This document shows, one piece after another, positions 23,480-33,766 of a stretch of DNA of 64,000 nucleotides. The notes beneath the pieces are model-generated. The model saw only the letters and a list, made by a program, of their open reading frames with translations. It was not told where the DNA came from and did no database searches. Within the stretch, counting starts at the first letter, position 1. Each line of letters begins with the position of its first letter. Source of the DNA: Gnetum montanum (taxonomy: Eukaryota > Streptophyta > Gnetopsida > Gnetales > Gnetaceae); assembly GCA_015680685.1 (NCBI GenBank), contig MNCI01014407.1:638627-702626 (forward strand), in the 5' to 3' direction. The position numbers were made by a program, and so were the translations under genes.

Positions 23480-24179
23480 ATCAATAGTCAAAATCAAAGA
23501 CATTTCAATGTCCTACTTGGTGTAGGCCATTATTGAAGCACCTGGATTGCCAGAAACTAGGGTGAATCTTATCGAGATTCCAATGCAAGCAGACCCCACC
23601 ATCAAAACAAAATGGATGCAGTGGTGTTATGGTGTTGATCATAAGGAATATGGTGCACTCACATCGATAGAAAGAATTCACTAGAAGATTTTAGCCTTTC
23701 ACCTAAACCCCATGGTGAGGCCCAGTAAAATCACTACTTTTTCTACCCATTTGTGTGCTACTTTAAGTGGAAGATTTCTTGTCAACCTTCCATAGCTAAT
23801 CTATCTAGAGCTAGAAAAGTACTTTAAAGAGAATGAACATGGAAGAAAAGCACTCCCCTTCCTATGCCTTATCAGAAAACTCTCACGAAGGGAAGGGATA
23901 GTCCACCATACAAATGATGTTTCCCGATGCACTATGATAGTTAATTGGGTGGAGATTATGTAAGATAAGATGCCTGCAACAACCATTCAAGAAGAGAAGT
24001 AGCAACCATCACCTCCACTTTCCACTCAAATAATTATGTTGGACATCACTACAACATCCGAATGGTTGTATGAGTACCAAGAATGGCTCTTGAGTGAGCA
24101 AGAGCAACGAGCAGGTATGAGTGGTAGAGATCCATCTGTGTACCAACTAGTAATGAGTTACCTTAATGAAGTGGACTAA
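23480..24179 (+). pseudogene. Element E downstream ORF, possible 'plant transposon protein' domain
   Basis: One frame with a few stops reads AIIEAPGLPETRVNLIEIPM, TIKTKWMQWCYGV, ILAFHLNPMVRPSKITTFST, LIYLELEKYFKENEHGRKAL, PFLCLIRKLSRREGI and ends YLNEVD at TAA (24177-24179). The NP-then-hydrophobic-then-LPF-x-L-I layout resembles the putative plant transposon protein domain found in proteins associated with Athila-like elements. That match is from memory of the family and is moderate. It lies in sense orientation where an env-like or accessory ORF sits in Athila elements. Confidence 0.45.
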
Positions 24180-24990
24180 ACAATCAACCTGATGGATGGA
24201 GGTGGATCCATTTTCTCAACCCAATGAATGTAGTTATCCATGAAGTTGAATCTTAGTGTTAGAGAGGTAACTATATCTCTCTCAGAATAACAACCACTCC
24301 CAAAGATTTTTAGAAATGTCGTGACCTTCTCGGTGTGCTTGGAGAAAGGCGAAAGGGTAACAATACTAGTGATATAGCATCAAGGGTAAAAAATAGCAAT
24401 AGAGGTGGTTGCAAAAAGAATCACTAAGATACTCAATGCACCTACGATGTCTATACAAGACATCACTACACTTAAAGATGTGCAGACATATGCAAAGATC
24501 ATAAGTGACAGATTGAGTGCCTCACAACATGAACAATTGCTAGACCGACTACTAGGAACCAAACAACTACTTTTAGATGTCTTTAATATTTTGAATAAAA
24601 TTACTACAACCTAGTTAGAGCTGCTAGAGTGAAGGGGCAAAAAACATTATTTTGAAATGGCAACTCAAAATAGCCAAGAAGTTGAAAGAATGCTTGGCTG
24701 CTGAAGTTGCTAAATTAAGAACCCAAATTGTCAATCATGCATTTCTCAACCTAGCATTGACATGAGATGAAGCTCTTGAATTGCTTCACACTAGGCTAAA
24801 AGGGGTTGAGGGTGTGATGGAGATGACGGTGTTCTACCAATCCTTTGCAAAGGCCACCTAGCACAAAATTCAAAAGGCCTTAGATCTAACCTACTAAGAG
24901 AATGTGTAATTGACCATAGAGAACCATCATCACAAAATTTAGAAGGCCTTGGATCCTCACTCCACAAAATGCCAATTCCAACTGATAGAT
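24180..24990 (+). pseudogene. Element E coiled-coil-like tail
   Basis: Continues after the stop at 24177. An open frame at 24405-24614 (VAKRITKILNAPTMSIQDI, QLLDRLLGTKQLLLDVFNIL) and later pieces (AAEVAKLRTQIVNHAFLNLA, LELLHTRLKGVEGVMEM) have heptad-like Leu/Ile spacing. It is probably the C-terminal coiled coil of the same accessory protein. No enzymatic motif. Confidence 0.4.
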
Positions 24991-25865
24991 CTTTTCAGAT
25001 CAAACTAATTTTTTCTTATACTAAATGTCATTGTTTCTTTCCTAAATGAGAATCTACAATGTCTTGTACCAATTGTGACTGTTTGCCTTGCCTGAAAATC
25101 TATAATGTCAAGTATCACCTCTGTGTTTTATATTTCGGTGCATATGCGGTTTAATGGGTTCTATGTAGCATTTCTAGCTAGCCTAGCATTCATACCATGG
25201 CCATGATCGAAGATTCAATGCAGCAACTTTCAATAAACATTGGTTGTAGAAACCAACATCAAGATAAAAAAACTAAAACCATGATTTCTTGGATAATATA
25301 TAATCTATTGCTTCCATGTTTCTATGTAGAAAAGTATTTTCATACTATTATCATTATTTTTAATTTTAGATTTAAGTGGCCTGAAACTCCACAACTTTTC
25401 ATTTTTTATGAAAAATCCTTGCAACAAAACTTGATTATGGGATGACATGACCTACCAAAGTTGCAAAATCACCATCATTAGCCTTATCTTAAGTTCTTAA
25501 CTATAGATTGGTAGTGTTTCATGTGATGATTGATGTATCTGAGCAGGAATGATTTTTGTATGCAATAGAAAATGCCCTAATTCATCATCAAAGAAGAGGG
25601 TGTTTCTTTTCCATGGTTCTCTCAATAATTTCAAAATATTACGGTTATCCTCAATAATTACAAAATGTTAGTGTTAATAAAATGATGATAATTAACTTGT
25701 TGTTGATGTTGTAAAGCTTAGGTTCTAGCATATCTATCCTTTTAAAAGACACTATGTTTTCCTTGTTCATTCATGGTCCTTTATTGAACCTTCAATGTCA
25801 TGGTCATCATTATGTTATCTTAACCTTGACAAAATTATCATTGAACCTTTAATGTGATGGGTCAT
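24991..25865. other. AT-rich, no gene recognised
   Basis: Between the E accessory ORF and the next LTR. No LTR, PBS or convincing ORF (an 82-codon frame at 25197 shows no recognisable features). Confidence 0.4.
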
Positions 25866-26738
25866 TGATGAACTATATTTTATTTGGCTCTAATATTGGA
25901 GCCCTAATATCAAACATCTAATATTGGGGGCCAAAATGTGATGTTGGATATCTAATATTGCAAGATGTGTGCTAGCCTATAAATATAGCACTTGGGCGCA
26001 TCATTTGTATATAAGTTTTGTCATAGCATAGGAGAGCTCTTGTAGTTTTTCTTCTTTAGAGTTAGAATATTTTCCCAAGTACCCACGGCAAGATTCATTA
26101 AGTATATGGATCTTTATTCGAGCACTATTGTATGTAAGCACAACAATGTGTGTGGCAATAAAGACAAACTTTTTAATAAACCTTTCAGCACTTTGGCTAA
26201 ATTAAATATTTTATTTATTCATTTGATCTTTTATGCAATTTTATTTAATGCTTTCAAGTAATGAAGCTAAATTAAACTAAGTTAGCTAGGCTAAATAGCA
26301 ATTAATTAAGTACATAAGTACGACTACTTTAAGCATGCACATGATGCTTGGTAATCCCAGCAATGTTTAATGTCTAGTAACCTAGCAATGTTATATGTGT
26401 TTAGGATGTGTACAAAAGTGGGACTAGATACTTATGTTAGGATTAGTTTAAGATTAATTAGTTAGTTAGATTAAATTATCATTAAGATTACTTCATTTCT
26501 TTATTTTAAAAACCAAGAACATAAAACATAAACAATGATAAAAATTAGATATCTCATTTGGACTTAACAATACCTTTGCATTTCACAAGTGTAACTAGGA
26601 AGACAAGAATTGTAACAATTAGACTTCACCTCTTAGAACCAATGTACTTGAAGACTTAAGGTCTATTGAATTTGACTGGATTGCACATGAACGGTTGTGA
26701 TTCACATGGTTGCATGTAGGGGTAGTCATCACTCATCA
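25866..26738 (+). repeat. Element F 5' LTR
   Basis: 873 bp, TGATGAAC...ACTCATCA. U3 has decayed GATATC motifs (now AATATT/AATATC), TATA box at 25978-25985, and R/U5 blocks shared with 3623-4175 and 29311-30158. PBS follows after one base. Confidence 0.88.
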
Positions 26739-26739
26739 T

Positions 26740-26757
26740 TGGCATTATTGTTGGGGA
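26740..26757 (+). promoter_or_regulatory. Primer-binding site, element F
   Basis: TGGCATTATTGTTGGGGA, a decayed tRNA-Asp-type site. Confidence 0.78.
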
Positions 26758-26898
26758 CCTTTTGTTTGATATGTGCGCTATCTAGAACTTAGTGAAAATA
26801 ATTTATCATTGGAACAAACCCTAAGGTCACATCATATGCCAAAATAACAAGAACAATTATAACAAAGCACCTTGAGTTTTAGTTTTTCTAATCCCAAA

Positions 26899-28955
26899 AT
26901 GTCTTTTTCTCACAAGAGTGATTCTCCATCTAAGTTTGAGTGAACATCTAATCGACAAAGAATTGAACAAATAGATTAGCAAGTACCCCATCAATACAAG
27001 GTGGTATATGCTCATCCCAATGAATATGTTTCCAACTTCACCTTCATCTTACACTAGGATGAACAAATGCGGTGGCAAGACCTAGAGGGCAACATTATGT
27101 TGCCATCATATTAATCCATTCTTGTGATGCCCCAATGCACTCTTATGAGGTTGGATCTACAGGAACTTCATTCTCAATATATTATGCAGGATAGTAACAC
27201 TAGGAAGTCCAATCCCACAAATGCATAATGTAAAAAGGACCAATAGCAAGAGAAGTGTTATGAAAGTGTAAAGGAAAAATGATTTGATGGCTCCTGATTC
27301 TTGTTGTACAAAAGGGATGGTAAGGGATTTTTCTCTAAGGGTTCTCCAATCAATGATACTCCTCTCTTTGACTTTGGCCAAGAAGGCCAAAACCAAAATC
27401 TGCAGTATATTATCCACAATCCTGGCTTTGGCAAGAATGGATCCCATGATCAAAAGCGATCTGGGAAGGAGGTTCATGGAATGGATGAGGATAAGCATCA
27501 CGATCATGATCATGACCATGAGCATTAAAGAGGGGGTAGTACGCATCATGGTGGTGCTAATCCTCTTTCCTCTTCACCTTTGTCATCATCTTCTTTGTCT
27601 TCTGGCTTCAAACACAACTACAAAGGGCATGATCATGATTGAGGTGACTGACAAGACCAAAATGATCATAGGGCCCATTGGGCAAGTCAAGATCAAAGGC
27701 ATGAGCATTCAAGAAAGGCCCATCATCATAAAAGTAAGGGTAGCAGAAGACATCATAGGCATGATGGCTACCAAATAGGCCATGATTATGATGTGCCTTT
27801 ACTTATCACTCGAAGCATGTTGAACATCCCAGAGGCAATGAGAATTCCTATAAGGCACATAAAGGATAGATGAATCAAGAAGCTAGACATGAATAATATC
27901 CCCAAGTTTGAGGGAGGATATAACTCAAATCTGTAGAACCATCTTCAAGCCTTTCACAATGCATGTGCCTTGAAAAATGTGGAGAATGATCAGCAAAAGC
28001 TTAAATTGTTCCCAAGGATACTCATTAATGAAGTAGAGAGTTGGTACCGATTCCTAGAACCAGAATCCATCAAATAATGAAGTACAATGCTCGAACTGCT
28101 CAATGATAAATATTAGACATACTCCTAAGTGTCCAAATTAAGGATCCATATCCAAGGATGGAAACAAGGGACTCATGAATCCTTGAATGTAGCCATGGGC
28201 TAATACTATTCTCTATTGAATAGATGTCCTAGCCATGGTTATTCTTAATAGGAATAACTTCACCATATCATAGATGGACTTCAATTAGAAATAAGGAGAA
28301 CTCTTGGAGTCTATGCCCAAGGACAATTATCAGAACTAAGAGCCCATCAAATTCAAAGGCTAATTGAACAGGTAGTAAAGCAAGAAGGTCAGTTGAGAAA
28401 ATAAAAAAGTATAGAAGAATATCATAGAGATCCTTCTAGCAGAACAAGAAGGTTCGCTTTTTTGATAGTGAGAAGGAGTCACCACTTGATGAGGGGGTGA
28501 ACTAAAAAACCTTACTGATCCAAAAATCTATGTCTAAAATTTCAACCAAGGTAGATAAAATGTGGGATTTTTCGAATGAAAAATTCCAAAATACTCTAAA
28601 AATCATAGAAGAATCAAGGGAGAAGAGTAGTGATTGTGATCGTAGGAGGTAGAGAGAAGCTAAAAGTGCCTACCAAAGGAATAAGGATAAAGTTGCTACA
28701 ATCAAAGAAGTTATGGAGATAAAATCAGATGATGATGATGGGTGTAACATTTGCCAATATAAACATCCTAAAGGATGTTGCCCTATTGTGTCACACTTGT
28801 ATGAGTCTACGGTGTACGCTCTAAATCCTAGACTAGTAAGAAGACAAGCACCCAAAAGATTACCTTATCCTAAAGGCAATCTTAGGCAGTTCCACCAACA
28901 ACAAACCTACTATCCAAGTGGAGCTCCACCACAACTATATGAGCAATACCAGTAG
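26899..28955 (+). pseudogene. Element F gag
   Basis: Starts MSFSHKSDSPSKFE and continues HQYKVVYAHPNEYV, EQMRWQDLEGNIM; an extended Asp/His run (KHHDHDHDHEH, about 27495-27526); the capsid core ESWYRFLEPESIK (about 28040-28080); a Lys/Glu-rich stretch; the CX2CX3HX3C knuckle at 28743-28778; and the Pro/Tyr tail (LPYPKGNLRQFHQQQTYYPS). The frame 28713-28955 is open across the knuckle. Many stops elsewhere, often TAG at former CAG. Confidence 0.83.
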
Positions 28956-29310
28956 TAGTAGCATCCATAGTCATGGGGTATGCCACCACCAAAGCAGCAG
29001 TACCCTTATTGACAACTAGATCCATATGGATACTATGTTTAGTAATCCATTTCTCTATATGACTCTTTCAATCATGCCACCTTTCAACATCACTACCACC
29101 TTCTAGAGAATTAGAAAACTCATTCTCCATTTACTATAGGAAAAACCCCATATCCATATTACCCTCCTCATGCTTCTACATATGTCCATCCACCCTCAAC
29201 CTAGTTACTACTTGCTCTGTCAATGCAAGGAAAAATTCTAGTTAAACCACAACAACGTAATGCAACGAGGGTTGTTAACTTATAGCTAGTTCCTCGGCCA
29301 AGTGGTTCGG
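28956..29310 (+). pseudogene. Element F Pro/Tyr-rich linker, left part
   Basis: Continuation of the gag tail up to the solo LTR insertion. The frame is broken. Text on both sides of the LTR (GTGGTTCGG | TTCGAAAACTAG) aligns with the uninterrupted linker of E near 20240. Confidence 0.6.
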
Positions 29311-30158
29311 TGATGAATTACATTTTTTCTAGCTCCGATATCAGATATTCGATATCGAGGGCTCAGATGTGATGTAAGATATCCGATATCATGAGATGTA
29401 TGTCACCCTATAAATATAGCACTTGGGCACATGGTTTAGGACATAAGTTTTTTCATAACATAGAAGAGATCTTGTAGTTTTTCTTTCCTGGAATTGGAAT
29501 ATTTTCACGCATGCCCATAGTAGAAGTCATTGAGTGTATAGAACTTTATTTAAACATTGTTGTACCTAAGCATGACAATGTGTGTAGCAATAAAGATGAG
29601 ATTTCTAATAAAGCTTGCATTAATTTAGCTAGATTAAATATTTTATTTATGCATTTAATGTTTTATGCAATTTTATTTAATACTTTTAAGTAATTAAGCT
29701 AAGTTAGCTAGGCTAAATAGAAAATAATTAAGTACATAAGTATGACTACTTTGAGCATGCACATGACACTTGGTAATCCCAGAAACACTTAATGTTTGAT
29801 AACCCAACAACATTATACATGTTCAGGATGTGTATAGAAAGTGGGACTAGATACTTATGTTCGGATTAGTTGGGGATTAATTAGTTAGATTAAATTAGCC
29901 ATTAAAATTACTTCATTCCTTTATTTTAAGCACCAAGAACATAAAACATAAAAAATAATAAAAATAAAATGCCTCATTTACACTTAACCATAACCCTGCA
30001 TTTCACAAGTGTAACTGGGAAGACAATGTTTGTTACAATTAGACTTCACTTCCTAGCACTAGTGTACTTGAAGACTTAAGGTCTATGGAATTCAACTGGA
30101 TCATGTGTGAATGCTTGTAATTCATATGGTTGAGCGTAGGGGTATTCATCGCTCATCA
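29311..30158 (+). repeat. Solo LTR inside element F
   Basis: 848 bp, TGATGAATTAC...CTCATCA, with GATATC palindromes near 29336-29390 and TATA box at 29409-29416. It is not followed by a PBS; instead the interrupted linker of F resumes. Flanks TTCGG and TTCGA form an imperfect 5-bp duplication. This is the product expected from recombination between the two LTRs of a full element. Confidence 0.87.
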
Positions 30159-30929
30159 TTCGAAAACTAGATCATGAAGAAGACCTTTCCTTCAAGCCAA
30201 CAATCCAACTAAACCCTCACATACACTTGTGGCTAGCAACCTTACTTCTCTATCTCCCTCTACACCTAATCCATTCAAGTTCCATTTAAACCAAACACCT
30301 CCCAAACTACATATCATCATGTTAACTCATGTAGTAATTGATTGGATAAAGGTTGGCCACCTTTTAAGAAAACTATCTAATCCTAGAAGTTCCCTTATTT
30401 ACCTTCAAATCACTAGGAATGCACCTTGAAAAGTTCTTCTGGATTTATGTTCTAGTGTTAATATGATTTCCCATGAGATGTATAAAGCCTAGAATCTGCC
30501 TCTAATCAAAAATAACAACATTTATCTCAAGTTGGTTGATCAGTCCATCACTATTCCCATGGGACTAGTGGAGGACATTATGACTACCAATTTCCTAGTA
30601 ATCTAAGTGGACAATTGCAAGGGGGACTTGCTAATCATCATGGGAAGGGCTTGGTTGAGCACTATAGATGCATGATTAGGAATACGAAATCTTTCCCTTG
30701 AAATCTCTAAAGAAAAAGCTTTTAGAAAGATTGAGAGGTAGAAAGTTCCATGCATTATGTGCAGTGATACAGGGTACAACTGTGTGCAGAAACTATGGAC
30801 CGTTAACAATGTATCTATTAAAGCATGCAGTCAGTGTGTTGACATATTTGAAATTCAAAGATTCCTATACACAACAACCAAAAAATAGGAGGCCACTCAA
30901 TGGTTGATAGTTAAAGCTGTTCAAAAATT
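30159..30929 (+). pseudogene. Element F linker end and protease
   Basis: Resumes the linker (NPTKPSHTLV-type text), then NPRSSLIYLQITRNAP, VLLDLCSSVNMISHEMYKA (DSG changed to DLC), NIYLKLVDQSITIPMGLVED, then a deletion of the GWSYP segment, and LLIIMGRAWLSTIDA and GIRNLSLEISKEKA. The catalytic Asp remains but the loop is altered. The open frame at 30698-30907 is a shadow. Confidence 0.78.
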
Positions 30930-31323
30930 TTCATGGAACCTGTTGAGAGCTTAACATGTGCCTACATGGAAGGCATTGATGAACTAGACCAAGTTCATCA
31001 CCAACTCTCTATTGATGAAATTGATGATACTAATTGGGAAGAGTTAGAAATTCCTAAAAATTTTAAACAAAAGTCCCTTGAGTTAAAAACTCTTCCTGTT
31101 GGCATGAAATATGCATTTTTGAAAAATGGGAAGCTAGTAATAATTAATGCAAATCTTGCTTCTTAAAAAAGAATATGTTGTTGAATGTGGCTAATAGATG
31201 GCCAACAACCTTTGCTTGGTCATATCCCAAACTCATAAGGATTGATCCTAGGATATTCCAACATCGTGTCTAGATTGATCTAGCCATGAAGCCAAAGAGG
31301 TAGCCACAATGGTGGTTAAACCC
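30930..31323 (+). pseudogene. Element F RT, N-terminal part
   Basis: IDELDQVHHQLSIDEIDDTN, WEELEIPKNFKQKSLELKTL, VGMKYAFLKNGKLVIINANL (open 30933-31166), then the region before RT motif 1, ending at GGTTAAACCC where homology to the H and E RT stops and the element D LTR begins. Confidence 0.8.
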
Positions 31324-33147
31324 TGAAACATCACCAAATTCAAGCTCCTAGGTCTCAACTGCAAATTTGGCTAAGTGCCAAAACTTGGAAAATTTTTCAT
31401 GACTGTTGAGACTATGCTCCCACCTTTGGGGCTATGCTCTCAAGCATAGTCAACATAGTTGGCATAGATAGCCCAAATTTGTAAGTTTTTCTGTGTCATT
31501 AACAACTATAGAATTTTTTAAGTGTCCTGACTATGCTCCCCCTACTAAGACTACACTCCAAAGCATAACTAGCATAGTCTATACTCCAATGACCAGTTTT
31601 GTAGATTTTCCCAAGTGTCAAGCTAGAGGTTTTTGAGCTTAGTTGGCATGGCAAAAACAGTTTGGTGAGTTTTCTAACTCCTAAGCCTGCACTCCCTGCT
31701 ACACTTCAGAGTCTATTTAGCATAGTCTGCATGAGCACATCATTTTTGCTAGATTTTTCAAAGTGTTAGGGCTATGCTCTCACCCCCAAGACTATGCTCT
31801 AGAGTGTAGTTAGCATAGTCTACACTAGAACTCAATTTTTGACAAAATTTGCCTAACTGTTGTACTACACTTCAAAGCATAGTTATGCAAAACTACCTCT
31901 AAAAGCCTCCAAAACTCAACACCAGCCTACATCTCAACTCCAACATTCCTTCAGTAAGTAAGATTAGTAAGTTTGGTCTCTTTTGCATTCCCTGTTTGCC
32001 CCCAAATTGTACCTATGCTCGACACCACTCAAGAGAGCGAGCAACATAGTCCCAGAGTGTAGTTTCCAAAACTGCACTATTTTACATTACTTTAAGGTAC
32101 ATTACGGTCTATTCAGCACTCACACATGCAGTCTCGACAGTGTAGTCACAGTTTGGTAGTCTCACAGGGTCCATCAAAGCAAACCAGTAGAACACCATTT
32201 GCTTCAATGGGAGCGTAGCTGGGGCTAGTGTAGTCTAAACTACCCCTTTGCCACATGGTACCCAATCCACAATTCACGCTAACCCTAACCTTATAAATAC
32301 TTGAACAGTCCACATTTTAGGGGTTGGAAAATATAAAATGAGGTGGACATTTTGGCACTTCAATTGGCATCTTGAAGCAATCACATGGCACTTTTAGCAT
32401 TTAGCAAACTCAAGAGCATACTTAGCATTTCAAGCAAACACCATTGCACACCATCACAACACCGTTGTGCACTGCCCAACACATCATACACCACCACATC
32501 TTGTAGGACACCATGGCAGCCAACCCTAGTAGGCCCAAACTTCATGGCAAAGATCAATTCTTCATAGCTAGAGACCTTGAGACTATGACTATGTTGCCTA
32601 CTATAGCTATTTGCACATTGCATACCTCTTAAACTTTTCTTTGTAGTTAACTACACTCCCCCTCCCCNNNNNNNNNNNNNNNNNNNNNNNNNNNNNNNNN
32701 NNNNNNNNNNNNNNNNNNNNNNNNNNNNNNNNNNNNNNNNNNNNNNNNNNNNNNNNNNNNNNNNNNNNNNNNNNNNNNNNNNNNNNNNNNNNNNNNNNNN
32801 NNNNNNNNNGGTTCCTTTCTCTCTTACTCACATTTTGCACATTTTTTGCAATTTCTCTTGCATTTTAACATTCTACTCACATTTTTCATTATTTAAGCAC
32901 ATATTCATGTGTTTGCACCCTTATTTTTGCACCCAAAACCTCTACTATGCTCACACCTATGGGCACCACAAACATCGCAAAATATTGCATCCTCCCTTGA
33001 CACTTATTTTGTTGTAACAGCCATAAGTCCTAGTTTGATTGACAAGATCGTTCTAGGTACCCCACCTCTGTTCCCAACAAGCCCTTGTGCAAAAGAGAGG
33101 TTAAGGCTATGTGACTGTAGACCTCTCGAAGTCCTGTTCCAGCCTCC
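31324..33147 (+). repeat. Element D 5' LTR
   Basis: Begins TGAAACATC exactly where F homology ends. Contains many short inverted motifs of the type ACTATGCTCCC / GAGCATAGTC (31410-31870, again near 33340). The right end is uncertain; GCCTCCA at 33147 is preferred because the PBS-like segment follows it. A 142-base assembly gap lies inside. The second LTR of D is outside the window, so this assignment rests on the junction, the PBS and the gag-pol that follows. Confidence 0.6.
32668..32809. other. Assembly gap (142 N)
   Basis: Run of N inside the D LTR, in low-complexity C/T-rich surroundings. Confidence 1.
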
Positions 33148-33170
33148 AATATTTTTGGTTAATATGGTTT

Positions 33171-33190
33171 TTTGGTGCTAGAAGGAGGGC
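33171..33190 (+). promoter_or_regulatory. Primer-binding site, element D
   Basis: TTTGGTGCTAGAAGGAGGGC. Element A has TTTGGCGCTAGAAGGAGGGC at the equivalent place. The shared sequence just after an LTR end in two otherwise different elements marks it as a PBS. I do not identify the tRNA. Confidence 0.7.
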
Positions 33191-33766
33191 CTTCACAATT
33201 TCCTTCTTCAGCCATCCCTTGGTTATTTTCCTATGTGGTCTTTACATCCTATGCGGAGTGGTCCCCATCATCGATTCGCCTAAAACCCTGCTTAACAACA
33301 CCAAATTGTTTACACTTAGCCAAACTCTAGGCTCGATAGAGCATAGCTAACTCTAGCATAGTAGGCGTAGTCTGAGAGTTAGTCATTTTTTAGCAACTTA
33401 TACTTAGTCATTTTTCTATGCATCCCAAAGATAGTCATTTTTCTGCATTTTTACACTTAGCTATTTTTTTTTCACTTTCACACTTAGTCATTTTTCTCTT
33501 ATCTTTTGTATCAATAACCCTTTGCATTTCTTTCATGCACCATAAACCCCAAGAAACCTTCAACCTCCACTTCAAGCGTAGTTGTTGTCTAGCCCGTTTA
33601 GTGGGAAACCCAGATTGATCTTCCTAGGGCTATGGGCCTTATCCTAGCACAGAGGTAATCTTTTTGGCAACACAACCTACCTCCCAAGGTCATGGTGCTC
33701 AACGATGAGGAATAAAACTTTGTTTATGCAAAAATCCAAGTGGGTTTGTGCTTAGACTACTAAGAA
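33191..33766 (+). other. Element D 5' leader
   Basis: Between PBS and gag. T-rich, with tandem copies of ACTTAGTCATTTTTC (33380-33500). No coding sequence recognised. Confidence 0.5.

Larger units (their letters stand above)
16874..24990 (+). mobile_element. Element E: Ty3/gypsy (Athila/Tat-like), 5' LTR to accessory ORF
   Basis: The most complete pol of this family in the window: LTR, PBS, gag, protease, RT, RNase H, integrase zinc-binding stub and a further downstream ORF. No 3' LTR with the matching U3 is found; the next LTR (25866) has a GATATC-type U3 and starts another element. The coding frames are all broken. Confidence 0.8.
25866..31323 (+). mobile_element. Element F: Ty3/gypsy, truncated by element D
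   Basis: LTR, PBS, gag, protease and the first part of RT in the same order as H and E. It is interrupted by a solo LTR (29311-30158) inside the gag-protease linker and cut off in RT at 31323 by the start of element D. Its remainder is expected beyond D, outside the window. Confidence 0.83.

Noticed and set aside
25866-26738. This LTR as the 3' LTR of element E
   Set aside because: Its U3 (GATATC type) differs from the E U3, and it is followed by its own PBS and gag.
27157-27778. 164- and 130-codon ORFs in element F
   Set aside because: Shadows of the broken gag frame through an Asp/His-rich repetitive segment.
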